Part shown: in pieces, positions 26,301-38,300 of the stretch
Layout: every line of letters starts with the position of its first letter
Position numbering within the stretch: position 1 is the first letter of the stretch
DNA from: Andrena cerasifolii
Taxonomy: Eukaryota; Arthropoda; Insecta; Hymenoptera; Andrenidae
NCBI RefSeq assembly: GCF_050908995.1
Contig: NC_135124.1
Span: forward strand, 6,510,001-6,574,000
Direction of reading: 5' to 3'
DNA: 64,000 nt
The notes under the pieces: generated by a model
Database searches by the model: none
The model's input: only the letters and a program-made list of their open reading frames with translations
Told to the model about the DNA's origin: nothing
Position numbers and translations under genes: made by a program

Positions 26301-29300
26301 CTCCGTTTCCTTTAAGTCGCTCGATTCTTCTTCTGTTTTGCCCACCCCTCCTCCGACCTGCGTTGCCATTTTTCTCACGGCTCATTCGACCCTTTTTTTA
26401 TCGGCCGTTTAATCGTCGCGATCCGGATCGCATCCGAAAGCTCGGACCGTCGGGGCAGCGGCAAACAATTAAAGGAGGAACTAGGGTGGAAGGGTGGATT
26501 GTGGCCGCCGTGGAAATTCTATAGCTTCACCATGGGTCAATTTCGTCTGGGGGATACGCTTCCTTTGCTTGGGCGCCTTGCTTCGAGTGGGTTTTCGCGA
26601 TCGTGCGCGGGCGAGTTGGGGCACTTATTGGTGCACGGTTGCGATGAGTTCCGGGGTGGTTAATGGGGGCATAAGAACGTGCTGGTGGTTGTCCTTTGTT
26701 TGTGGAATTTAGGTTGTTGAACGCTTATTTGTGGGTGATTAGTTTGAAGAGTAGTGGTATGTTGCATAGCTTTGGCTTCCAGAGGTATTAACTCTGGAGA
26801 ACTTTTACCCAGAGTGGTATTTCTTTTAAATCCCAATCCTTGCGCCTTTCATTTGAAATTTTGAAATCCTCAGTCGGGTGTGATCATGAAGTGAACGTTG
26901 CGGACTTTCTTGTTCTTCGAATAAAAGTATGGAGATGTATGCTCAGTATTTCGTGCCATTAATCAGGGGAGGTTAACGTTAACGAGTTTAAAGGATAATT
27001 CCAAAGTTTCCGCAAATAAAACACCAAGGGAGTATCGCTGTTTTAACGGCAAATTCATCAAGGATTTAAAAAGTTGCACAGCTCGCAGAGGCTTCTTTAC
27101 TCTGCACCTTTAGATAAACTTCCCTTACGTGCTCTTGAGATGAAGCATTACGTAAGCGAGGAGGTGTTTAAAACTGCCGGACAGCATGATTTATTACCCC
27201 AAACGAATTTAAAAGAGTTTCATAAACTTTCGAAGGGAGCTCCCGAAGATTGTGCGGCGCAAAACACTTGGAGCCAACGAATCGGAGGCCTGCGGTCGTT
27301 ACATTTTCTTATCACAGAAGTTCGCGAATGTTAAAAGAAAGTGTCGGGTTGAAGTCAGCCGTGCAGAGTTCGTTACAGCCGCGGGTTCATTACAGTGGCT
27401 ATAGATGGGCCCACGATGTTATTTTACACTTTATCACGGACTGCTGAGACCCACTCGAGAAGCAACGAACTGGGGTGTGGCTTCAGCCAATAGCGCACCA
27501 GTGTAACGAGAAATATATTTTTACCTTCGTAGTTCATAATTTGAAATTTACATCAAAATTCACCTTCTATCATATTTCATAAAGGGACCAAATTTTGCTC
27601 GGCTCATTATAATTCTCCTGTGCTCTGTTAACAAAGTCTCGTAATTAATTATGAGACCTTTTTTGCTGGCTCTTTTGTTGATCACTGGTTGCACAGAGTG
27701 TATCCCAACTGCGCACACAAATCTAGGGAGTCTACATAAATGCAAATCAGCGACCTACTTGTTCCTCGGCAACTCAGCTGTTTATTACAAATTTTTACAG
27801 CCTCGTGATACTTTAATGATGTTCTAATGAGCGTAGATCCAGTTGTCGTAAATTAATACAGATACTCAGAGGAAGGGAGAAAACCTCTCAGCTTCTCAAA
27901 CTACTCGAATCGAATCTCTATGTTACTGCAATTCCAGACAGAATTCACAAGATCTACTCTTCATTGCACTCATTCTGAAGTTATTCGTGTCGTTGGCCCA
28001 TTAAACTCTCCACACGTCATTCATTTTACAGGGCATGCATTGTACAGAAAGCTATTGATTCCCACTTAAGAAACTGAATATTCCAGTGGCAAAAGTTAGT
28101 CTACACCGTCCCGCATTTCTCACAGCTTCTTTGTTTGCTCCCACGTGTTCGGCTGGCAATCGTGTACCCGCCTACGCGTCTGCAGCACCTTGTATAAGCA
28201 GGATTAGCAACGCTGATTCGAGTTTAACGCGAGTACCTACCAGTGGGGAGTGAGGCAAATAATAAGCCGCGGCACGAGCGTACACGGTATCAGAAAGACG
28301 TGAAAAATCCATTGGCGAGTCGCGTACAAAGGAAATGAGAATTCCACTTTGCTGAGGAGGCCCCAAGCTACCTTGCGCAGCGGGCCGTTCGAATAATTAT
28401 ACAGTCACCCCCGGCGCTTTGTGCAATCGAGAGACGTGAATGAGAGTGATATTTAACTCTGGCTAAAGGTAGTCGCGCGCGTTCGACTCGAATGTTACCC
28501 TCATTTCGACAATCGCGGAAAGTCGCCACCAACGCTCGAGGTTTTCTGGATCTCATTATTGGCGCGAACGTTTTCAACCCCGTTTCAATTTTCGCGCTCC
28601 CCGATCTGCTTAATTGAACGCATTCAGAAGCTGTTGCTTTGGAAATCAGGGTGCGCGACGTATTTACGTAGCCCCGGAGCATTCCGTTGGCTTCAAAATA
28701 GATTAATTATCATTTCATTTAGCAATTAATCGTTGGAGATTTCGTACACTTCGACGTCAATGGCAGTGGAGTATTGTAACCGACCGCGGTGAAAGTTAAT
28801 AGAGATTCCAGAAGGTTAAAATACAGATTTTCCGCGGAAATTTTCGCGCTTGTACTTTTGTTAGCGTTATTGAGGGAAAGTGGTTTTCTTAGGAGTAAAG
28901 TAGAATTTTCTTCCCTGCTCCCTGAATGATCGCTGAAAGTTGAAATAAAATTCACTGGCCACTGAAAGCCACTTGCTCAGCCTTGAATGCCACATTATTG
29001 GAATAGTTTGGAACTGGAGATGGGCTTGATTCATCTCTGTATATTTCTGATCTAGAAAAAATTACTATTTGTTCAGCCGTGGTAGTTGCGCGCTATTATA
29101 TCGTTGAAATTAAGTTTACGGTTGGAAACTTCCTGCAGATGTTCGTTAATTTAGCAGAAACGGCTGTAAAACTTTGCGAATGGGAATTCTTTTTAGTTTT
29201 AATAATTTTATTGGTTTCATTGTCCTTGATAATTATAAAGGCACGAGGAACGTAACTCGTAACTTTCATTCGGTTCAATAAATTCGTGCTGTTTCATTCT

Positions 29301-29479
29301 CTTATTTATCGATCGCTCCGTAATAACAATGCATGCAGCTTTATGCCAATATTTCTGATTTCTGAAAGGAAGCACAGATACTATTTATGATACCGACGCA
29401 GGCTCGTCATGAATGTTAGAAAAATGTTCCCCATGTTACGCACAGAGAAATGTAAAGAATTAAAACACGTCGTCTATGG
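23329..29479. other. No gene seen; long non-coding stretch
   Basis: AT-rich DNA occupies 24050-25800, a CpG-rich block about 25800-26720 with C- and G-rich runs (26135-26160), and another about 28150-28700. The open frame at 27074-27334 (86 codons) is not bounded by convincing splice sites and is within chance. No domain was recognised. Confidence 0.5.
23948..24050. repeat. Hairpin with 31-bp arms around a TA microsatellite
   Basis: Arm 23948-23978 (tgtgattcaaaacttctttt and on) pairs with 24005-24035 with one mismatch in 31. The loop is largely (TA)n, and a further (TA)n follows to 24050. Confidence 0.88.
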
Positions 29480-30317
29480 TAGGGGAGACCGGGGCTAAAT
29501 GTTCCGGGGGTAAGTTGTTCCGACGGCTCTATCTTCAAAATAAAAAGAGCGTTGTACTTTAAATTATTTTTTCCGTGTGAGTTGATCACGCCACTCTGTC
29601 GCCCACTTTAATAGCGTCCGCGACAGCGAATTGTGTGGTTGTAAGCAAGGACCTATTAGTCGCGTACCAGATAAGTAAAAAATTTTCTATCATTACTTTT
29701 TGGTCTATTTCAATTATTTAACGTCGATATTATAGATTGAATCGTTCTTATGGATCAAATGACATTTAAGAACATGGTGTAATAGTGTTTATCGTTTGAA
29801 TACATGTATAAGCAGAATAGTCTTTGAAATTGCTACATGTGTCGGTAGGGGCTAGTTGTTACCGTAAAAACTTGCCCCGCCACAAATAGGTCTGTGAAGA
29901 TAGCACCCCAAATTCGATTTTTTAAAAAAACTCAACGGCATTCGTTTGTTCATCGTATGCCCATGTTTTCCCATAAAAAAATTTCGTTTGCCCACCCTTC
30001 AAAAAAAAAATTATGGCAAAAAAAAATTTTCATCAGCACCCCCATGAAAACATTTTAATGAATTGTCGGTGGGAAATGATTGTACTTCGTTTGCCCACGT
30101 TTGCCCATAAAAAATTTTTTTCTTGCCCACCCTCCAAAAAAAGTTATGAACAAAATAAAAAATTTGTCTTCATCACCCATCATGAATGTATTTCAATTTT
30201 TTAATAGAAGGATACGAATGTACCCGACCTGGCCACGTTTGCCCACTCTCAGATTTCATTTGCCCACCCCCCAGAATTTAAATAAAAAATAAAAACCTCG
30301 AAAAGAAGGGTACAGGT

Positions 30318-30652
30318 GAAGCGATCGCGTTAAAGTTCGATTTTTCTAGAAAATATTATCAAAATCGGTCTTTCAACGATGCAGTCCGTTAGTTTAGATG
30401 TAGAAGAGATTTGCCCATGCATTAATTTAGTATGCCCACCCTCCAGAATCGAATTATTAATAAAGATAGCCAAGAAGTGCGGTACCCGTTGAAGCGATCG
30501 CGTTAAAGTTCGATTTTTCTGGAAAATATTATCGAAATCGTTCTTTCAACGATGCAGTTCATTAGTTTAGATGTAAAAGAGATTTGCCCATGCATTAATT
30601 TCGTATGCCCACCCTCCAGAATCGAATTATTAATAAAGATAGCCAAGAAGTG
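30318..30652 (+). repeat. 173-bp tandem repeat, two copies, left arm
   Basis: The units start at 30318 and 30491 (gaagcgatcgcgttaaagtt and on). They end with the TGCCCACCCTCCAGAATCG and GATAGCCAAGAAGTGCG blocks. They are highly similar to each other and to the inverted pair at 31176-31515. Confidence 0.92.
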
Positions 30653-30816
30653 CGTCGTTGGAAAGAATTCGAGAGTATCGCAGACATCTGTTTACGTTTC
30701 GACAGTGGCACTCGGCGCTGCTACCCTTTAGGGTATCAACACTGCGTGTCGTCATCGAACGTGTCGAAACGTAAACAGATGTCTGCGATACCCTCGAATT
30801 CCTTCCAACGACGCAC
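30650..30816. mobile_element. Nested near-perfect palindrome with about 55-bp arms
   Basis: Left arm from 30650 (gtgcgtcgttggaaagaatt and on) pairs with the right arm ending at 30816, with only about two mismatches in 55. It sits exactly at the inner edge of the left 173-bp repeat array, so it may be an independent small insertion or part of the host element's core. Confidence 0.8.
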
Positions 30817-30979
30817 GAAAGTCAGTCGGTCTACAGAGTTCGGACGCAACTCTTGCGAGACCGTGCATTCATTTACGGTTTGTGAAGTAACTGTGAGATT
30901 ATATTATTTTCCGTTGTGCGATATCATTGCGGTAATTAGTGAAAAATGACTAGAAAACCACTCTGGTGTTATTCTGCAC

Positions 30980-31112
30980 ATGCTGCAGATGTGTGAAAAG
31001 TGTGAAGTGTTCGATGAGCGATACAAATTTAAGTGTCGTTCGAATAAAGTGAGAAAGAAGTGTGTGCAACATTTTTTGGATAACATGTCACCAAACACCT
31101 TCAACCTTTACG
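30980..31112 (+). pseudogene. Short exon-like reading frame at the centre of the compound element
   Basis: ATG at 30980 opens a 44-codon basic, cysteine-containing frame (MLQMCEKCEVFDERYKFKCR, then a K/R-rich stretch, ending near NTFNLY). It runs into ACG/GTGAGTAC, a consensus donor. The CxxC plus two later cysteines hint at a metal-binding fold, but the sequence is too short to place. It could be a remnant of a transposase first exon, a captured host exon, or chance. Confidence 0.3.
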
Positions 31113-31175
31113 GTGAGTACAATTGATTTTGATAATTCATTCGGGAAAAAACGAACGGAAAGGTATTCGGTTCAA

Positions 31176-31515
31176 CGGGTACCGCACTTCTTGGCTATCT
31201 TTATTAATAATTCGATTCTGGAGGGTGGGCATACGAAATTAATGGATGGGCAAATCTCTTCTACATCTGGACAAACGATATGCATCGTTGAAAGAACGAT
31301 TTTGATAATATTTTCCTGAAAAATCGAACTTTAACGCGATCGCTTTAACGGGTACCGCCCTTCTTGGCTATCTTCATTAATAATTCGATTCTGAAGGGTG
31401 GGCATACGAAATTAATGGATGGGCAAATCTCTTCTACATCTAAACTAAAGAATTGCACCGTTGAAAGAACGATTTTGATAATATTTTCAAGAATAATCGA
31501 ACTTTAACGCGATCG
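31176..31515 (-). repeat. 173-bp tandem repeat, two inverted copies, right arm
   Basis: GGTACCGC..CTTCTTGGCTATCTT starts recur at 31178 and 31351, exactly 173 bases apart. Each unit ends with AACTTTAACGCGATCGCTT. They are the reverse complement of the 30318-30652 units, and the pair forms the inner part of a long inverted repeat. Confidence 0.92.
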
Positions 31516-32414
31516 CTTCATTTATACCCATTTTTTCGCGGTTTTTATTTTTTATTTAAATTCTGGAGGGTGGGCAAATGAAATCTAAGAGTGGGCAAAC
31601 GTGGCCAGGTCGGGTACATTCGTATCCTTCTATTATTAAAATTGAAATGCATTCATGATGGGTTATGAAGACAAATTTTTTATTTTGTTCATAACTTTGT
31701 TTTGGAGGGTGGGCAAAAAAAAAATTTTTATGGGCAAACGTGGGCAAACGATGGACAATCATTTCCCACCGTCAAATCATTAAAATGTTAAAAGGCGCAA
31801 GGGGACACGACTTCGATCGAAGTTATGCGTAAAGATAAATAAAAACTGTCGGTAGAGAATTCAATATCTGCCACATGATTCTATCGAGATTTATTAAAAT
31901 ACTACAATGTGGACAAGAGTCCACAGTAGGCTACAAGTACAAATCTCAATAAGTAGGTACCTACATACAGTTGAATGTAAGACTGATTAGTAGATTATAG
32001 TTTTTATACCAAAGATAATGTTTATAGTTATTATATCGTTTTGGTTTTCTTTTAAAGATAATACATTTTTGTTGGTCCGAACCTTCGTAAATAACCATTA
32101 TTAATAAAATTTTGCTTTATTTCATTAGAAAATGAAATATTTCATTAAAAGGCAACTCTTATATCATAGTAACAACTTACCCCAATGCGATAACAACTTG
32201 CCCCATATAGGGGTAAGAAGTTCCGCTTCGATCAGCCACAAATAAATTACTTTCTATGGGAAACCTATTACAATATATTAAACACAAGCTTAAAATCAGA
32301 AGATATAATAAATTTAACAAGAAATTAGTCAATAGTGAAGAGAATAACTACATTATTTTCCAGTCATTTTTATGGTTTATCGAAATCGGAACTTTTAGCC
32401 CCGGCCTCCCCCTA

Positions 32415-33891
32415 CTGTCGTCGTGTATTACTTGAATTTGATCAATTTTCAACAGATACAAAAATCTACCGAGTTGCCGTCAACGCTGTGCATTTTTTTA
32501 CATACCCACATGAACGTATCTGATGAAATAAAAAATGGAATATTGGAAAAGATAAAGGGTAAAAAAAAAAACAACACTGGCAGTTTTATCCAATGTTTTC
32601 CATTCGGTACCTATAGCTTACGCGTAACAATTTCGCCGCAGCACAGTTGTAAAAGTTTCACGATGTATCCGTCTCTACTCAACGCACAGAGCCGATAAAA
32701 CTGTGTGCGTTTAACTTAGCTAATTACGTAGAGATACTTGTATGTATCACTTCAGAATTCTCTACTTTTAATCAAACTTCAAAGGTTATTATTTCCCCTC
32801 TGGAATGGAAAAATGAGTAAATACGGTGTAGGACTATAGGGGGTCGTTCAAACAAGTCACTTTCGCGGTTCGTGTCTGATATTTCCAATTTTTTGCACAC
32901 AAAATTGTGTTGCAAGAGGCTCGATACTTTGCTTATTAAAATCGTACAATTATCAAACACAGTCTCACAGCCATTACGAATAGAGAGATTCAAGAGCCAA
33001 GGTGAAATAATCCAACGTCAGTCATGACTAAAATCAGAAAACCAGTTGTTATTACCTTATTGATAGAAAAATCAGTAATGACTTATCAACTGAAAAAACG
33101 AATAGTTCTTTAACCCACACCAACTAACACCTCGCTGTTTAACTTGACCGCGCTGTGTCCACTCGAATATCGTATCACGAAGCTGAAAATACATTATCCA
33201 GTGAGAGACAGTGGGTTTCGAAACGGCCTGACACTCGAAAACGAAAAACATGTATCGACATTCGCGTAAAACGCAGCTGGGCGATATTTACGCTCGGTGG
33301 GTCGATAATGAAAACCCGATTAATATCGTCGGGCCGATCAAAATGACGTTTGGTATAGGTCACGAAGAATCAATGGAAACCGGAGACCGATTTGACGTTT
33401 TCCTGTTTCGCTGGTTCGATCGAATACGTGTCAAAATGGTTGCTCGTCCCAAAGAAGGAAAGGCTCGAGTCCCATGGGAAACGTTTCCTACCTCTGTTCC
33501 CTGCTTCCACCTGAACTTTCGACTCTCCTCTCTCTTGCTTTTTTTACGATATCCGCTTCCGCGATCGCCCGCTACCTTTTGCTCCTCGTAAATTTTTTAG
33601 CCGCCTCCTCCCCTTCCCCTGGCTGGTGTATCGAGGATAATTGTATCAGCCGCGAGGAAAATGAGATTTTCTACGTTCCTCGAGAAAATTCCATCTCGAT
33701 GGTTATTGGGTCCTGCCCGGCTCTCGATCCTCGAGCTTCGATTCAAATAAGATCTCAAATGTTCCAGACGTTTAAATTGTTTCAATAAGGTAGAAATTGT
33801 GTAACGCTAGAGGAAATGATGTGTGGAGAAATGATACTTGTTTGTTTCGTTATGGAAAAAGGCTGTTTTTAATCTGCTTTATTAGGCAAGC
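32415..33891. other. No gene seen; AT-rich then CpG-rich unique DNA
   Basis: 32415-33160 is AT-rich. 33170-33780 is CpG-rich with overlapping frames of up to 113 codons on both strands and no recognised domain. Confidence 0.5.
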
Positions 33892-33894
33892 TAA

Positions 33895-34324
33895 CAAGGG
33901 ATGATCCCGAACCCGAAAATTCAAAAAATTCTGAAATTTTCTGAATATGTAGGGGATTTCCTCCTGGTTACAACGCAATTTTGGTTTGCTGCCAAAATTC
34001 AATCGAAGGGGGTGAAATTAGCCCCTGAAAATTTGGCTATTTTCTGAATTTGTGTTATTATTCGGAAACTGTAAGAGATAGGGAAAAAGTTTCAAGATAA
34101 ATGTTACTTCTTTTAATTAGATCTAACATTTGGTAAAAAATATTTTTTGGTTCGCGAGTTATGAAACAAAACCCGAAAATAACCGGATATTCAGGGGTCA
34201 ATTACACCCCCTCAGACTGAATTTGGGCAGCAAACAAATATTCCGTTGTAATCAGGAGGAAATTCTCTATATATTCAAAAAGTTTCAGAATTTTTTGAAT
34301 TTTCGGGTTCGGGATGTTCCCTTG
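33895..34324. mobile_element. CAAGGG foldback element, TAA TSD
   Basis: The left end (caagggatgatcccgaaccc) and the reverse complement of the right end (caagggaacatcccgaaccc) match well over about 80 bases. TAA flanks both ends (33892-33894 and 34325-34327). CAAGGG ends with a 3-bp T-A TSD are shared with the 16684 and 44414 copies, although the interiors differ. No coding capacity. Confidence 0.9.
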
Positions 34325-34409
34325 TAAGTCTGTGTCTGATTATTTGTACCAGTGAGTGAGGATAGATATTCTGCTTCTTAGGCAGCTGAGACTGCAAATA
34401 ACTGTCAAG

Positions 34410-34502
34410 CAGAGTTGGGCAAAATGTAATCAAATTGATCACACAATTACATTTTAATCGTAATTTGTAATTTGTAATTAGATTACATTTTGCTCAACTC
34501 TG
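34410..34502. mobile_element. 93-bp hAT-type MITE with perfect 8-bp TSD
   Basis: Termini cagagttgggcaaaatgtaa and, as reverse complement, cagagttgagcaaaatgtaa differ at one position. The octamer ctgtcaag flanks both ends (34402-34409 and 34503-34510). The middle is built of TAATTTGTAATT-like repeats. It is too small to code for anything. Confidence 0.93.
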
Positions 34503-34510
34503 CTGTCAAG

Positions 34511-35271
34511 TAGGTTGATCAACAAATATCTCCTATATTTAAGAATCATTAATTGTTACTTTAAGAAGAACTTTGGTAACATTTTGCTATGTAATATAAA
34601 ACTTAACATTTTTTTTCAGATTTGCTTTAAGTATCCTGTTATAACATTGCATCTTTTGTGATTATACTACAGGTGTGAAAATGCATAAAACTTTTGTCCT
34701 TTTCGATCTTTAATACCTGTTAATTAACTGCCAATGTTACCTAATCCAGACCTAACCCCGTACTGCCAATATTCCTCCAGTTTACGGTACCTATGACTTA
34801 GGTATTACATAATACATAGTACGTGAGAGGTGTAACAAAGACGTCGTTATTAGACTACCTAGTCTCCACTAGGTAGTGAAAACGATCCTTCTGTACCACA
34901 TGCATTTAGGGTAAAGGTAGGTAATTGGAGCATCGTAAACTTTCGATAAAGAAATGATGAACTCTACAGACAATCGTGTAAGCAATTAATTCCCTAGACA
35001 CAATAGACGATCATACTGACAATTGAGCATCAGTCGGGCAACCATTATTGAAAGAGAAGCGTTTTTAGTTTTCGTAGTGTGTAAAAGTTTTTGAAAAGTG
35101 AATCAAATGGTTAAACATTGTAGCAAAGGTAAGATATAAAGTATTATCTTTGTACGATTTATCATTAAATGCGTTGTTCTTGATTATTCAAAAATAGTTT
35201 ACCAGTATTTATTTTCTTCTTAGTAGAAATCGTAATTTCTTAAGGAACACGTGTGTACGTAATATGGAACA
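34511..35271. other. No gene seen; AT-rich DNA
   Basis: Unique AT-rich sequence. A small palindromic patch (GACTACCTAGTCTCCACTAGGTAGT) lies near 34853-34878. Confidence 0.5.
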
Positions 35272-35386
35272 CTAGCTTCACTACTCGGCTTTGCTCGAAA
35301 TTTAGATACTGATTTTATAAAAAAAGAAATCTTTATTTCTTTACTTTTTTTTGTGAAAATAGTCACATTCATCTGGAATATCTAGG
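35272..35386 (-). mobile_element. Helitron-like 3' end, copy 2
   Basis: On the minus strand, a hairpin around GCAAAGC and CCGAGTAGTGAAG leads to CTAG followed by T. The sequence aligns with 22873-22980 over its whole length with small indels, so the two are members of one family in the same orientation. Confidence 0.65.
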
Positions 35387-38300
35387 ACACATTCTATGAC
35401 CCCAGAGTTTACCTTTGGAAAGTTTTTAGGCGACAAACAAACACACGAACACTTTCTGCTTATATTAAGATATCGGATGATATCGGAACTCGTGCCTGTT
35501 CCATTCTACGATTATATTATAATATTATGTTACAAAATTTTAGTTTTTATTTATTATCTATTATTATTATTTAATTTTTTTAAAGTACACCGAATGTGTC
35601 TGCCACTTTCAGTGGGCACACGAAGAATGGGTCTTCTTGGGACGTAGAAAGCAACAATAAATTCAAAAAAATTATATATATTTGTTTATTTATATCATCT
35701 ACTTAACAAATCCGCATTTTTAGTATCAAAAATACAGTTTTTCAGTGTTCTTTCCTAGGTGCTCCATATTAAGTAGATACCACTTTTTCGACCTGCCGAT
35801 TTTTACTCATTTCAGTTTTTTCAGTATAATTTCAAAACATTTGAATTTTTTTACATTTGGCTTTGTAAATATGATCATACAGTAGTTTCCACGGCCCCTG
35901 GTGTCATTTTTATTAAAAAAGACTCTCCTACTTTTAGAGTTAGAGCTTTTGAAATCAGGCATTCCATGCTACATATGTTTATCCTACGTCACACGAATTA
36001 TATATATTTCCCAGAAAGAATGTTTCCTGGAAACGTTGTGAAACTGTACCTCGGAGCCGAATCGTATCATGCAGTTTATCGATTACCCATCCTCGAGGTA
36101 CGTGCCTCGATTTTTATCGCAAGGTATCTCGTTTCTTAAGTGAAACGTTTTGTTATAAATCCGCCGGGAGGAGCATTTTCCCCCGCTCGCAGAAACGCGG
36201 CGGCATAACCGGAATTGGCGTGATTCCGTTCGGTTCATCGCGTTATTTAATATTCCTCGTCACTTCTGTCCCCGGGCTCGGCCATCTCAGGAAATACTCT
36301 CGAGGTATTTCGCTTTCACCCTCCGACAACATTGTGCCTGGTAATTTCTTCTCGCCCCGCGATCAATCCCGCGCCGTTTAATTTCATAATCCGCTCGCCG
36401 GCAGTGCCTCCCGCCCGTTGGAACAGCGATCTTATTCTTCGCGACGTGTTCTGAATGGAAATAACCGTATTCCAGATTAATTGAAAGATTACGGTGTCTT
36501 CGAAAGGGTAAGGGCACACTGGCGGTGCAGGATCGACGTTCGTTGGTATAGATTCCCAGTGTAGTTCAAATTAAATGTTGATTCACGTGATTGCGCCTCG
36601 CTATGAGGGATCGATCCACGATGCTTTCGTTCAGCAGAGAATTTTGTCGGAAGAGGGGAGGTGTCTATTAAGCGAGGTTGGTTTCGATGGAATCCTTCGC
36701 GACGATTCCAGCAATTATCCAGTATTATTAAAGTTCGCACTGTTTAAAGAGAAAGTTTATTACATAGGGCACGCCATGATTCGTGATACAGATTTATAAG
36801 GGGCTAGGAAAATTGGCAGTTGAAAAAATCAGTATCAGATATTGCATCGTGGTGAGCAGTGATTTTTCAAAAGGACACATTTCCACATTGAACAAATTTT
36901 CAATAACCGCAGAAGACTGTACTTAAGTTTAATAAATTTTTTTTTTTAAATTCAGCGACGTTGTTTTAATGCCTATTGAAAAAGAACGTTTGGAAATTAA
37001 CCCTAATGATAGAAGTTATAAAAATAAGTCCTTTTGTATGAAACCACTTGGAAATAAGCCCTTTTGATATAAACACATTTGGAAATAAGTCCTTCTGTAA
37101 TCTACACATTACTTTGCATGACTTTGTAAAAAGTGGAAACAAGTAAAGTTGAAAGGCTCCCAACGCTTGATAAGTGGAGGGAATAGAAAGATTAGAAACT
37201 TGGCAAAAAAAATATTTAGATGGTATTTGTAGTCCACAGGGAATTGTTGTGTCGAGTCAAAGATTTTAGCAGGTGTACTTAGACATTATTGGTCCTTTAA
37301 GCAGCTTCAAAGGCTTTTGGGTTGGGTAGAACTAGGATCAAAAGAACCTTCGGCATTGTTAAGGGAAAATGACAGTGGGTGGAATTTTAAACTAATTTAA
37401 TATATGTTTGAGTAACTCTGTGGAATTAAGTTCCTTTTGTTTCGAATTGATTACAATTTACTAGACGAGTATAGGAAATACGTCCGTTTTGTTTCAGATT
37501 GAAAAATTATTTCACTATGTCATCAGACAAACTTGGAAATAAGCCCTTTGGATGAAACATGTATTTTCACTTGAATTTTTCAAAAAGAAATTAAACCGTA
37601 GGAAAATATGCCCTTTTGAAATACCACTCCTCGCATAGAAGTACTAATTTCTAAGCAGAAATAAAAATATTGCTATTAGAAACAAAGGGAAATATCCAGG
37701 ATAGTTTCGTTTCGAACGTAACAAAGGGTTGCAGAAATATCTCTACTCAGGGAGATTTCGAAACACAGATCCACGCGTGTCCAATGCATTTCAAAACTCA
37801 GCTTTTTCAAAACAACCCCCCCGTACGAAAAAAATTCCTGCTCCATTTCCCTCGATATGAGGAATCACTCCCTCCCAGTTCTGCCACGAATTTCACCTCA
37901 GCCCCCACGCAGGGGTTTAAAGAAGCACACGTGGCTCTAATACTTCTCCCGGCACGTCATTTGCATTTCACAGCAACTAACGGTGAAATTTCGAGCGCAA
38001 TTTAATGAAACGCGATTAAAGTGGGCTCGCGGGAACGCGAGGAATCTGCGGCGCAGGAAATGAAATGTAATGCATCGAATTGCGCGGTCGTTGACATAAT
38101 TCCGCGACACATATTTGAAGAGGATCAGGAAAGATTTGCGTCCGCGTGATCGCGGTTTAGCGTTTTAAAATCATGCCATGCCTTTTCGTTCAGTGATTAT
38201 TCCCGTTCCCGCCGTGAAACGGGCGCAAAGTCGACGGACTGTTTCATCTGCAGTTATAGAAGCCATTAGACCGTGCCAAATCTGATTAACTCGCCGTTGC

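Larger units (their letters stand above)
29482..32412. mobile_element. Large compound TA-flanked element with Foldback-like core
   Basis: The termini are ggggagaccggggctaaatg on the left and gggggaggccggggctaaaa as the reverse complement of the right. TA lies at 29480-29481 and 32413-32414. The 2.9-kb interior contains copies of its own terminal text (GGGGTAAG..GTTCC, near 29510, 29850 and 32170-32225). It also has two long inverted arms (about 29990-30652 and 31176-31790) full of TTTGCCCACCCTCC motifs, plus a central unique region. No transposase frame was recognised. Termini and TSD resemble those of 42097-43094 and 52286-53258. Confidence 0.85.
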
